Below are positions 33,852 to 42,610 of a stretch of 42,856 nt of DNA, piece after piece. The DNA comes from an uncultured Collinsella sp. (GTDB lineage: Bacteria > Actinomycetota > Coriobacteriia > Coriobacteriales > Coriobacteriaceae). How positions within the stretch are numbered: the first letter of the stretch is position 1; each line of letters opens with the position of its first letter. The position numbers and the translations under genes were made by a program. The stretch covers positions 1 through 42,856 of the forward strand of contig URIE01000003.1 in the NCBI GenBank assembly GCA_900547805.1, given 5' to 3'. The notes beneath the pieces are model-generated. The model had not been told where the DNA came from and searched no databases. It was given only the letters and a program-made list of their open reading frames with translations.

Positions 33852-34295
33852 GTGATTTCGAAATCGACTCACTACGCCAAGCAGGGCGAGGTCCAGCGCA
33901 ACTGGGTTCTCGTCGACGCCGATGGTGCTGTCCTGGGCCGTCTTGCCACCCAGATCGCAATGATCCTGCGCGGTAAGAACAAGCCCCAGTTCACGCCCAA
34001 CAGCGACTGCGGCGACTTCGTTGTCGTCATCAACGCCGATAAGGTCCAGCTTACCGGTAACAAGGCCGACACGAAGACCTACTATCGCCACAGCGGCTAC
34101 AACGGCGGCCTCAAGGCTGAGAGCTTCCGCCAGGCTATGGAGAAGCACCCGGAGAAGGTTATCGAGCGCGCCGTTCGCGGTATGCTGCCCAAGACCACCC
34201 TCGGCCGTGCCCAGATGACCAAGCTTAAGGTCTACGCTGGTGCCGAGCATCCGCACGCTGCCCAGAACCCCACGAAGATTGAGCTGGAGGCTTAA
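33852..34295 (+). CDS. rplM: 50S ribosomal protein L13
   Basis: Large-subunit ribosomal protein, 147 aa, full length. It starts at GTG 33852 (MISKSTHYAKQGEVQRNWVLVDADG) after GGAGGAG. LGRLATQIAMILRGKNKPQFTPNSDCGDFVVVINADKV and VRGMLPKTTLGRAQMTKLKVYAGAEHPHAAQNP are the standard L13 blocks. rpsI follows 2 bp after the stop, the usual pair. Confidence 0.98.
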   Translation: MISKSTHYAKQGEVQRNWVLVDADGAVLGRLATQIAMILRGKNKPQFTPNSDCGDFVVVINADKVQLTGNKADTKTYYRHSGYNGGLKAESFRQAMEKHPEKVIERAVRGMLPKTTLGRAQMTKLKVYAGAEHPHAAQNPTKIELEA

Positions 34296-34297
34296 AG

Positions 34298-34693
<396 letters not shown>

Positions 34694-34724
34694 GGTTTTA
34701 TCTCCTTTCGAGATACAATGTACA

Positions 34725-34767
34725 AGCGGGGCCTGCCGATTCCTCGGCGGGTCCCGCTTTTCTTTTT
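34725..34767 (+). terminator. Terminator after rpsI
   Basis: A 15-bp stem (34725-34739 with 34744-34758, G-T wobbles), TTCC loop, then TTTTCTTTTT. Confidence 0.93.
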
Positions 34768-34816
34768 CGACTAGGGTGGGCGGTTGCATATCGCCTGCTA
34801 GGGAAGGAGCAATCCT

Positions 34817-36154
34817 ATGCCCCAGAACATCTTCGGTACCGACGGCGTCCGTGGCGTCGCCAATGCCGATCTTTCGTGCGACCTCGCGTTTCGCCTGGGC
34901 CGCGCGGCGACCAAGTTCCTTGGTCCGGATATCTGTGTCGGCCGCGACACGCGTCTTTCGGGCACCATGCTCGAGAGCGCTCTGACCGCCGGCATCATGG
35001 CCGAGGGCGGCCGTCCGCACTGCTGCGGCGTCATCCCCACGCCTGCCGTGGCACTGCTCACTGTTCAGAACGAGCTCGACGGCGGCATTGTCATCTCCGC
35101 TTCGCACAATCCGCCGGAGTTCAACGGCATCAAGTTCTTTAGCCGCAAGGGTATGAAGCTTCCCGATGCTGTCGAGGAGGAGATCAGCGCCTGGGTCATG
35201 TCCGAGGAAGCCATGGCTGCCGATACGCTGCCGACCGGTGCCGGCGTGGGCCACATCATCAAGATGAAGGACGCTCGCAAGGCATACGTCGACCACGCCA
35301 TCGATACGCTCGATGGCCTGAGGCTCGATGGCCTGGTCGTTGCCGTCGACTGCGGTCACGGTGCTTCCTGCCAGACTACGCCCGCCGCGCTGCAGCGCCT
35401 GGGTGCCACGGTCCATGCCATCAACACCGATTACTGTGGCACCGACATTAACGTTGAGTGCGGCTCCACCCATCTTGAGCCCCTGCGCGAGCTCGTGCTG
35501 CGCACCCATGCCGATATCGGCCTGGCCCACGACGGCGACGCCGATCGCGTGCTGTTCGTGGACAGCGAGGGCAATGAGATCGACGGTGATTACATCCTGG
35601 CTATCTGCGGTTCTGACCTTGCCGCTCGCGGCAAGCTCGCCAACTCCGAGATCGTCTCGACCGTCATGTGCAACCTGGGCTTCTCCATCGCTATGAAGGA
35701 GCAGGGCTTCGAGATGGTTCAGACCGCCGTGGGCGACCGCTACGTTCTGGAGCGCATGCTCGCGGACGGCGCCGTCATCGGCGGCGAACAGTCCGGCCAC
35801 ATCATCTTCCTGGAGCACAACACTACCGGTGACGGCCTGGTGACGGCTCTGCAGCTGCTGGCCGTGCTCAAGCGCACCGGTCGTACCCTCACCGATCTTG
35901 CCGGCATCATGAAGAAGTACCCGCAGGTACTCGTCAACGTGCATTCCGACAACAAGGCTGGTCTGGACGATTGCCAGCCCATCTGGGATGCCGTCGCTGC
36001 TGCCGAGAAGGAGCTTGACGGCCGCGGCCGCATTCTGGTGCGCCCGAGCGGTACCGAGCCGCTGGTCCGCGTGATGGCCGAGGCCGAGACGCACGAGCTG
36101 ACTCAGCGCGTTGTCGACGACATCGTCGAGGTTGTCAAGCGCGAACTTCCCTAA
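34817..36154 (+). CDS. glmM: Phosphoglucosamine mutase
   Basis: Converts glucosamine-6-phosphate to glucosamine-1-phosphate for cell-wall precursor synthesis, 445 aa. The phosphorylated Ser is S96 in ISASHNPPEFNG; the metal loop is DGDADR near 241-246; the sugar-binding EQSGH and the phosphate-binding RPSGTEPLVRVM lie further on. FGTDGVRGVAN at the start is typical. GGAAGGAG precedes the ATG. nagB, acting on the same sugar phosphate, lies 0.8 kb downstream. Confidence 0.97.
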   Translation: MPQNIFGTDGVRGVANADLSCDLAFRLGRAATKFLGPDICVGRDTRLSGTMLESALTAGIMAEGGRPHCCGVIPTPAVALLTVQNELDGGIVISASHNPPEFNGIKFFSRKGMKLPDAVEEEISAWVMSEEAMAADTLPTGAGVGHIIKMKDARKAYVDHAIDTLDGLRLDGLVVAVDCGHGASCQTTPAALQRLGATVHAINTDYCGTDINVECGSTHLEPLRELVLRTHADIGLAHDGDADRVLFVDSEGNEIDGDYILAICGSDLAARGKLANSEIVSTVMCNLGFSIAMKEQGFEMVQTAVGDRYVLERMLADGAVIGGEQSGHIIFLEHNTTGDGLVTALQLLAVLKRTGRTLTDLAGIMKKYPQVLVNVHSDNKAGLDDCQPIWDAVAAAEKELDGRGRILVRPSGTEPLVRVMAEAETHELTQRVVDDIVEVVKRELP

Positions 36155-36225
36155 TGGTCAAAAACGAGTGCCAAGTGGTAAACTGTTAAGGCTATTTTGG
36201 TCGATTGGTATGTCCGAGGGGGAGC

Positions 36226-36723
36226 ATGTTCACTAAAGTCCTAAGGTCTTTTGGTATGCGTGGTCGAGTCCTTACGCTGGATGCTCCCATCTCGGGCGAC
36301 GTCATTCCGCTTTCCGAGGTAAACGACCAGACATTTGCCACCGGCCTTTTGGGCCAGGGCGTGGCGATTCAGCCTACCGGCACGCGTGTGATTGCACCGG
36401 CTGATGCCAAGGTCGAGGCCATTTTTCCCACGGGACACGCTGTTGCGCTTAACACGGTCGATGGCTTGGACGTGCTCATCCACGTTGGCCTGGACACTGT
36501 TCAGCTCGAGGGCAAGCACTTTACCGTACATGCGCAAGTGGGTGACATCGTCCATAAGGGCGATGTACTCATTGAGTTCGATCGCGAGGCAATTGCTGCC
36601 GAGGGCTATGATGTGACGGTTCCCATCTTGGTGTGCAACTCCGTTGAGTTCTCGAGCATCAAGGGCTCCGTTGGCGTGCATGTCGAAGAGATGGACCAAC
36701 TCATCGTTGCTCGCGAGCGCTAG
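36226..36723 (+). CDS. PTS system glucose-type IIA component
   Basis: Phosphocarrier of the Crr/IIA-Glc family, 165 aa. The phosphorylated His is H87 in LDVLIHVGLDTVQLEG and the partner His is H71 in TGHAV, matching the two active-site histidines of E. coli IIA-Glc. ATG 36226 with GAGGGGGA upstream is preferred to the TTG at 36205. As a free IIA protein it could serve several sugar permeases and act in regulation. It follows glmM by 71 bp. Confidence 0.92.
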   Translation: MFTKVLRSFGMRGRVLTLDAPISGDVIPLSEVNDQTFATGLLGQGVAIQPTGTRVIAPADAKVEAIFPTGHAVALNTVDGLDVLIHVGLDTVQLEGKHFTVHAQVGDIVHKGDVLIEFDREAIAAEGYDVTVPILVCNSVEFSSIKGSVGVHVEEMDQLIVARER

Positions 36724-36745
36724 CAAGTGCACGTGGCCATTAGCC

Positions 36746-36995
36746 TACAATTCAAACACGTTTACGGAGGGCGCCCTTGAAAGAGGACGCCCTCCGTGGC
36801 AAGATGGGAAACGTCCGAGGCTAAACAGCTTCGGGTCACCGTGGACGGGCAGGGGCCTCGACGCGGCTAGACACGAGACACATACATTACGCGACCTCGC
36901 CCTGGTGGCCGCACACGTTGGTTGCGGCCGACGCGGGCCGCGGGCAAGTGCTTGTAAGGGGAGCCTTGCCTCTCTTGTACGAGAAAGGACGCGTA
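36746..36995 (+). promoter_or_regulatory. Long structured leader upstream of nagB
   Basis: No gene in about 240 nt. TACAAT (36746-36751) is a possible -10 box. Then comes a hairpin 36764-36773 with 36788-36797 extended by CCTT/GAGG and a GAAA loop; a second pairing CGAGGC/GCCTCG (36816-36821 with 36855-36860); and GGCCGCA/TGCGGCC (36907-36913 with 36923-36929). GAAAGGA lies just before the nagB start. No T-tract follows the hairpins, so this looks like a structured 5' UTR. No known riboswitch class was recognised. Confidence 0.5.
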
Positions 36996-37724
36996 ATGAA
37001 GATCATTAAAGCTAAAGACTACGAGGATATGAGCCGCAAGGCCGCCAATATCATCTCGGCGCAGGTTATCCTCAAGCCCGACTGTGTGCTGGGCCTTGCC
37101 ACCGGCTCCACCCCGATCGGTGCCTACAAGCAGCTCGCTGCTTGGTACGAGAAGGGCGACGTCGACTTTGCCGAGGTCAGCACATACAACCTGGACGAGT
37201 ATCGCGGCCTTTCGCACGACGATCCCCAGAGCTATCACTACTTTATGCGTGAGAACTTCTTCGATCACATCAACATCGACCTGAACAACACGCATGTGCC
37301 CGACGGTTCCAACCCCGACGCCGCCGCTGCCTGCTCTGAGTACGACAAGATCGTCGCCGAGGCCGGTTACCCGGATCTGCAGCTGCTCGGTATTGGCAAC
37401 AACGGCCACATCGGCTTTAACGAGCCCGATGACCACTTCTCCAAGGGTACGCACTGCGTCGACCTCACCGAGAGCACCATTCAGGCCAACAGCCGCCTGT
37501 TCGACAGCATCGACGACGTTCCCCGTCAGGCCTACACCATGGGCACCCAGACCATCATGTATGCCCGCATGATCCTGGTCGTCGCCAACGGCGAGGCCAA
37601 GGCTCAGGCCGTGCATGACATGTGCTATGGTCCGGTTACGCCCGCGTGCCCGGCTTCGATCCTGCAGCTGCACACCAACTGCGTTGTCGTTGCCGACGAG
37701 GCCGCCCTTTCGCTCTGCGAGTAG
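36996..37724 (+). CDS. nagB: Glucosamine-6-phosphate deaminase
   Basis: Converts glucosamine-6-phosphate to fructose-6-phosphate and ammonia, 242 aa. LGLATGSTPIGAYKQL, TYNLDEYRGL with the catalytic Asp, and GIGNNGHIGFNEP with the ring-opening His and Glu are diagnostic. ATG 36996 is chosen because GAAAGGA precedes it and the family starts there; the frame to 36918 lies in the leader. Allosteric-site residues of the long E. coli form are less evident at this length. Confidence 0.96.
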   Translation: MKIIKAKDYEDMSRKAANIISAQVILKPDCVLGLATGSTPIGAYKQLAAWYEKGDVDFAEVSTYNLDEYRGLSHDDPQSYHYFMRENFFDHINIDLNNTHVPDGSNPDAAAACSEYDKIVAEAGYPDLQLLGIGNNGHIGFNEPDDHFSKGTHCVDLTESTIQANSRLFDSIDDVPRQAYTMGTQTIMYARMILVVANGEAKAQAVHDMCYGPVTPACPASILQLHTNCVVVADEAALSLCE

Positions 37725-37756
37725 CGCGAATCCTGCACCTCGACATAGCCTTGCCT

Positions 37757-37784
37757 AAGGCCTCCGCTTTGCGGGGGCCTTTTT
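37757..37784 (+). terminator. Terminator after nagB
   Basis: AAGGCCTCCGC (37757-37767) pairs with 37771-37781, TTT loop, ending in TTTTT. Confidence 0.92.
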
Positions 37785-38172
37785 GCTATCCCTTTCCGCC
37801 CACTTGACCAAAATCTTGCCGCAAGCTTGACGAATGCCGGATGCCCAACAGTTTAATTCATTCCATACCAGATTCTATGCAAAAATGCCACTAAAAGGTC
37901 GTAGACGGTAGCGGGTGCTAGGCGAGTTGAATGACATGGCCGAACCTTGTTCATCTGCGTTACACTGCCGCTTAGATGGGACAAGCTGACAAGCTCATTT
38001 ACCTGCTTAAAGACCGATTAGTCGGGGGATTAATAACAATCGGCCCTCGCTGTACAAAAACTTGCCGCTTGCGTACCAAAAGACAACCTAGAACACAAGG
38101 TCGCTCTATTCATAGCGCGGCTTGTATGGTCTTGCGGCTACAGTGTCCATACGGTCGAGTTGAGGAGCGGGC
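37785..38172. other. Upstream region of the large regulator
   Basis: No gene seen. CTTGCCGC occurs twice (37815-37822 and 38062-38069). CCGATT and AATCGG (about 38013 and 38039) can pair. GAGGAG (38162-38167) is the ribosome-binding site of the next gene. No strong promoter is evident. Confidence 0.4.
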
Positions 38173-41172
38173 ATGGTAAACGATTTGAGCGGTATAGACG
38201 GCCTCGAGCTGATGCCGCTGGGCGGAGGCTATATGGTGCGACGCGAACGCTTGATGAATGAGCTTATCGCCAAGGGCCGAAAGGCCGGCATCGTGGTTCT
38301 TTATGCGCCCGACGGGTTTGGGAAGACCTCGGTGCTGCTGCAGTACACCCATGAGGTTAAATGCGACCCGACGCGAGGCCCCGTGCGGATTATCGAGGCC
38401 GATCGCGCCACTGGGCGCGAGGTGTTTATGCAGCTCGAGGTGGTTGCCGAAGAACTCAAAGACAAACCGCACTCCCTTATCGCGATTGATAATGTGCCAA
38501 ACCTCGATCAGCACGATACCGAAGACCTCATCGACAGGATTCGCGGCCTGCGTGCTATGGGGGTAGGGGTCTTTATCTCCTGCCGTCCTTCAAATCGTCA
38601 GCTGATTCATGGGCTGGGCGATTCGGTTAAGATCAATGCGCAGATGCTCAAGGTGCATGCCTATGAGTATTCGGCGTGGGCATCGGCGTTTTCGATCAGC
38701 ACATCGCTCGACTTTTATCAGCTCACGCAGGGCGTGCCCGAGCTCGTTTCGGCATTGCAGACGGGTCTGTATGGCCAAGGCGACGTAGCCGGTCTGCTCG
38801 AAAACGAGATTGTCAACGTATATGGCGCGGCACTTGTCGATCTGGCTTCGCTCGACAATAATACGCTGTTTTGCGTGGCATGCCTCATGGTTTTGATGGG
38901 CGAGGGTAATATCGCAGAACTCGAGGCTTGCGGGGTGAGGCTGTCGATGGTCGACCAGTCCTACTTTGTACGCGACTACCCGATCTTTGGCTTGGATCCC
39001 GCCGAGCGGAGTTTTACGTGTCTGGGCACGGAGGATAACGGACGCCTGCGTTTGCGTAAGTTGGTGGCCGAGGTTCGCCCCGAACTTGTTCCGAGGGCGG
39101 CCCGGATTTTGCTTAAGGCGGGCCGATGCGATGCGGCGATGGGCCTGGCGGATGCCTTTTTGGACCGTGAAGCGGTCCTTGAACTTGCTGGGCAGTATGG
39201 GGTCGATCTGGCCCTGACGGGGCACGGGGCCGATATCTGCCGAGCAGCGCTGGGCACGATCGATGCCGACGATCCGGCTCCAGAGCCAACGCCTGCCGAG
39301 GCGCTTGGCGTATATCTGGCGGCGGTCAGCGTGTCCAACACAAAGCTCGCCCGCTATATGGCATCGGTCATCGAGCGCGGGGGCGAACGGGCGGCCTGCG
39401 AAATAGACCCTGTTTCATGGAGGGTGGCCCAGACACTGACGGCTGTTTGCTATGGGGACAACGGACTTGGGCTTCCTACGAACCTGGCCGTGCCAGAAAT
39501 CGAGACATCCCATACCGCACTCGATATGTTGTCTGCGCATATCGAGGTCAAGCGCTGTCTGACCGAGCGGGGAGATGACGGCGGCGTTCTACAGCAGCTC
39601 AAAACGAGCAAGGCCTACGACTGTGAGCTCGATATCGCGGGGATTGTTATACGGGCCGATAGCATGCTGGTGGAGCTCTTTGACGGGTCGTTTGCGGGAA
39701 CCGACGAGCGCGACGACGAGATGACGGTGGTGCGGGAGGCGCTCGACGTACGTGGGCTTAAGGCGATGGCTATCTGGGTGCGCATGGTGTTGGCGGCACG
39801 GCGGCTCCTTTCCGGCTTGCCGGTAACCGACGACGCGGCGTTCAACGAGCTCGATCGTTTTGCCGTGCGCATGCGCGACAACCAGATTCAGCTGTTTGGC
39901 CTGTTGCTAGAAGGCTGGCAGTCGCTGACAGAGGGGCGGCCGGTTAATGCAAAGTTCCGTGCGGTCCAAGTGCTCAAACTTGCCGAGGAGTCGATTGCGT
40001 ACATGCGCGATAACGCATTGCTGCTGGAGCGCGCGGCATATCTGCGTAACACCTCGATGGTTTCGGTGCGCGAGGAAGCGGAGCTACTCGATATAAGCCA
40101 GACGCAGGTTGGTGGAGCGGAGGCCTGGATGGTGGCGCTGCATCTGGCCTGTGCGGGCCGAGACAGCGACCTTGCGGCCTGGATGTCCATGAATCGCGCG
40201 GGGATTCTAGAGCCATCGTATCGGCTCTTTGCGCGCCTTGCCATGCATTGTCTGGGCGAGCCGGCGGGCAGGATACGCAAGAAGCTTCCCGTGCGCGAGC
40301 TGTCGCGGTACTCGTTGCGCGACGATTTGGAAGGGGAGGGCGAGCGCCTGTTCCAGGCTGGCGAGGTTGAAGCCGTTGATACCATCGACCATATCGAGAT
40401 TCGCATGTTTGGTGCGTTCCGCGCCGAGCGCGACGGGTTTCCCATCACGGACAAAATGTGGCGCCGCAAGAAGGCGGCGACACTTGCCGAGCGGCTTGCG
40501 CTGGGCATGGATGCGCTCGTCGATCGTGAGACGCTGGCCATGGAGCTGTGGCCCCATGCCGAGTTCAATAGCGCCCGCAACAACCTGTACTCGACGATAT
40601 CGCGCTTGCGGTCGGCTTTGGGACCGACGCCGGATGGCAAGTCGTGTGTGCTCATCCAAAATGAATGCATCGGACTCAACGGCGACTACGTCAAGACCGA
40701 TGTACGGCTGTTTGACCAGATAAGCCGCGAGGTTTTGGGAAATCGCACGGGTGCGCGCGGGCCCCATTTAGTTGAGCTGTGCCTTAAGATTGAGCAGCTC
40801 TACGCCGGACCGCTGTATGTTCCCAATGGCTGTAACCCCACCTACTTTTTGCGTATGCGACGCATTATGCAGTCAAAGTATATCGATTGCATGATTAAGG
40901 GAGCAAATGCCGCTCTAGAAGAAAACGACCTGCAGTCGGCGATTTGGCTGGCGGAGTCGGGGCTTCGGCAGGAAACGGCGCGTGAGGATATGGTGCGCTG
41001 CGCCATGCGCGTCTACAGTGCGGCGGGGCGACGGCGCGATATCGTCGAGCTGTACAGCGGGCATATGCACCATCTGAGGGAGCAGGTCAATGGCGTGCCC
41101 GAGCCCGAGACGCGGCGTCTATACGAGCGTTTGGTGGAGGGGCGGCTCAATCGCGTGCTGGTCGAGCGATAA
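38173..41172 (+). CDS. Large MalT-like ATPase with C-terminal SARP/BTAD-type output module
   Basis: Regulator of 999 aa. The N-terminal P-loop has APDGFGKT (45-52) and Walker B LIAIDN (102-107), after RRERLMNELI, like MalT/STAND ATPases. The middle (about 250-730) is helical and TPR-like. Residues about 741-830 form an OmpR/SARP-type winged helix (IEIRMFGAFRAERDG, LAMELWPHAEFNSARNNLYS, ISRLRSALG), followed by a BTAD-like helical domain to the end. In SARPs the DNA-binding module is usually N-terminal; here it follows the sensor. Target genes unknown; it stands alone between terminators. Confidence 0.82.
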   Translation: MVNDLSGIDGLELMPLGGGYMVRRERLMNELIAKGRKAGIVVLYAPDGFGKTSVLLQYTHEVKCDPTRGPVRIIEADRATGREVFMQLEVVAEELKDKPHSLIAIDNVPNLDQHDTEDLIDRIRGLRAMGVGVFISCRPSNRQLIHGLGDSVKINAQMLKVHAYEYSAWASAFSISTSLDFYQLTQGVPELVSALQTGLYGQGDVAGLLENEIVNVYGAALVDLASLDNNTLFCVACLMVLMGEGNIAELEACGVRLSMVDQSYFVRDYPIFGLDPAERSFTCLGTEDNGRLRLRKLVAEVRPELVPRAARILLKAGRCDAAMGLADAFLDREAVLELAGQYGVDLALTGHGADICRAALGTIDADDPAPEPTPAEALGVYLAAVSVSNTKLARYMASVIERGGERAACEIDPVSWRVAQTLTAVCYGDNGLGLPTNLAVPEIETSHTALDMLSAHIEVKRCLTERGDDGGVLQQLKTSKAYDCELDIAGIVIRADSMLVELFDGSFAGTDERDDEMTVVREALDVRGLKAMAIWVRMVLAARRLLSGLPVTDDAAFNELDRFAVRMRDNQIQLFGLLLEGWQSLTEGRPVNAKFRAVQVLKLAEESIAYMRDNALLLERAAYLRNTSMVSVREEAELLDISQTQVGGAEAWMVALHLACAGRDSDLAAWMSMNRAGILEPSYRLFARLAMHCLGEPAGRIRKKLPVRELSRYSLRDDLEGEGERLFQAGEVEAVDTIDHIEIRMFGAFRAERDGFPITDKMWRRKKAATLAERLALGMDALVDRETLAMELWPHAEFNSARNNLYSTISRLRSALGPTPDGKSCVLIQNECIGLNGDYVKTDVRLFDQISREVLGNRTGARGPHLVELCLKIEQLYAGPLYVPNGCNPTYFLRMRRIMQSKYIDCMIKGANAALEENDLQSAIWLAESGLRQETAREDMVRCAMRVYSAAGRRRDIVELYSGHMHHLREQVNGVPEPETRRLYERLVEGRLNRVLVER

Positions 41173-41204
41173 AAAACGGGCGCCCGAAGTACTTGGGCAC
41201 CCGT
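41170..41204. terminator. Terminator between the regulator and yhbY
   Basis: Stem 41176-41184 with 41196-41204 (one C-A mismatch). On the minus strand it is followed by TTTTTT, so it ends the yhbY transcript strongly; on the plus strand it has no T-tract and is weaker. Confidence 0.8.
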
Positions 41205-41241
41205 ATGCTTGCTATGTGTTGGCTTGCCGGATCATTGGCTC

Positions 41242-41541
41242 TTAGACGAGCTTGATCTTCTCGATGTCCTTGCGCGAGGACTCGCGATACAGCGAGAACT
41301 TGCGGCCGATGACCTGGACGACCTCGGCGTGGCAGCGCTCAGCGAGCTCTTCGGCGGCCTCGCGGGCGGAAAGACTGGAGCCATCGAGCACGGAGCACTT
41401 AACGAGCTCGTGCTTTTCCAGGTAGGCGACCGTCTGCTCGACGGTGCCCTCGTTGACATCGGACTTGCCGATAATGATGGCGGGGTTGAGGTGATGGGCC
41501 ATGCTGCGAAGCTGCTTGACCTGGGCTCCTGTCAGTGCCAT
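41242..41541 (-). CDS. yhbY: CRS1/YhbY-type RNA-binding protein
   Basis: Small ribosome-associated RNA-binding protein, 99 aa. MALTGAQVKQLRSMAHHLNPAIIIGKSDVNEG and VIGRKFSLYR match the CRM domain of YhbY, which is linked to 50S assembly. The ribosome-binding site is weak. Leftward, ended by the terminator at 41170-41204. Confidence 0.94.
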   Translation of the reverse strand: MALTGAQVKQLRSMAHHLNPAIIIGKSDVNEGTVEQTVAYLEKHELVKCSVLDGSSLSAREAAEELAERCHAEVVQVIGRKFSLYRESSRKDIEKIKLV

Positions 41542-41722
41542 GGGTTCTCGCTTTCTATGTATGGGGCGCCCCGCGACGGGGCCTTAATCTACGTGAGCTG
41601 TCCCACGATAGCGCAGGAACGGCGCGGTGTGGGGCGTGTTTGCCCAGTTCAAAAAGAATGCGGATGCCGAGCGGGAGAACGGCGCGGGTTACAGGCGGAC
41701 GTGTACGACGGTCGAAAGCGGT

Positions 41723-42610
41723 CTATGGACGGCTCGAAGAGACCGGCTCCCATGCAATAAACGCCCAACGGACCTTGCGGACGTGGTCGAGCATGTAGCG
41801 CCCCTGCGGCACCCCTTTGGACCCCGGCTCGCCGGCATGGGGGTTCTCAATCATATGCTGAGCGACGTAGTCGCGCAGACGGTCGATCTTATCCTCGTTA
41901 CCGTGCTCGAGCATGCGGGAGAAGTCCGCCACGCCCGCCTCAAGGCTATCGAAGGTATCGCGACGAGGCGATTCAAAGTACGTAACCTGCGGCAGGGCAC
42001 CCATCTGAATGAGGATATTAAAGGCATACACAAAGCCATTACTGCAGGTAACCGAGGCACCGATGGCGTTCATTAGGCGCAGGTCATAGCGTGGGCTGGA
42101 GTTGGCGACCATCGTGACAGCACAACGCCGACGAGCCGTACGATCAAGCTTGGCAAGCGCGCCTTTTAGGTTGGTCGTGGTGACAGAGCGACTGGCAAAG
42201 GCAACATCTACCGCTTTCGCGACCGGTCCAACCAAATTCCAGTCATCATCCCAAGCAAGCTCAAGCGGCGTAATAAGATCCTCGAGCCCGTAATACTCAA
42301 TGCCGGCATCAAGCGTGCCCAACATGGCAGGAGAGAAGTCGGCAGCAATCACAGGATGTCCAGCCTGAGCAAGCGGAATAGCAATCGACCCAGCCCCGCA
42401 TCCCATATCAAGCACCGACTCGCCGGGCTCAAGCGCCAACAGCTTTATAAAATCCCGAGCATACGGAGCAGTCTCCAGCGGCCGAAAATGCCGGGCTCTT
42501 TTGTCCCACTCAAAAGAGTCATCAGCCCGCCGCCGACCAGCTTGAATCTGCATCCACTCCTGGTTCCAATCTGTGGAAAGCAGCTCAGAACGAGCACCCT
42601 CATCAACCAC
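41723..42610 (-). CDS. Class I SAM-dependent methyltransferase
   Basis: Methyltransferase of 295 aa. The SAM-binding motif is VLDMGCGAGSIAIPLA, followed by PVIAADFSPAML (acidic motif II). An N-terminal helical section (WNQEWMQIQAGRRRADDSFEWDKRARHF) is common in small-molecule methyltransferases. I place the start at GTG 42610, 9 nt after GAGGGGG; no ATG fits better. The 181 bp between it and yhbY hold no gene. Substrate not identifiable. Confidence 0.85.
   Translation of the reverse strand: MVDEGARSELLSTDWNQEWMQIQAGRRRADDSFEWDKRARHFRPLETAPYARDFIKLLALEPGESVLDMGCGAGSIAIPLAQAGHPVIAADFSPAMLGTLDAGIEYYGLEDLITPLELAWDDDWNLVGPVAKAVDVAFASRSVTTTNLKGALAKLDRTARRRCAVTMVANSSPRYDLRLMNAIGASVTCSNGFVYAFNILIQMGALPQVTYFESPRRDTFDSLEAGVADFSRMLEHGNEDKIDRLRDYVAQHMIENPHAGEPGSKGVPQGRYMLDHVRKVRWAFIAWEPVSSSRP

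Noticed and set aside
32198..33976. A 592-aa plus-strand frame
   Set aside because: It is antisense to the IS30 transposase and runs into the palindrome and rplM promoter; composition is Arg/Pro/Gly-rich without domains.
36764..36797. Terminator after the IIA-Glc gene
   Set aside because: The stem is strong but GGCAAGATGGG follows instead of a T-tract, so a structured leader is the better reading.
41723..42610. DNA methyltransferase of a restriction-modification pair with the nuclease-like genes
   Set aside because: Its motifs fit small-molecule methyltransferases, it lacks a DNA-methylase catalytic motif, and it is over 20 kb from either gene.
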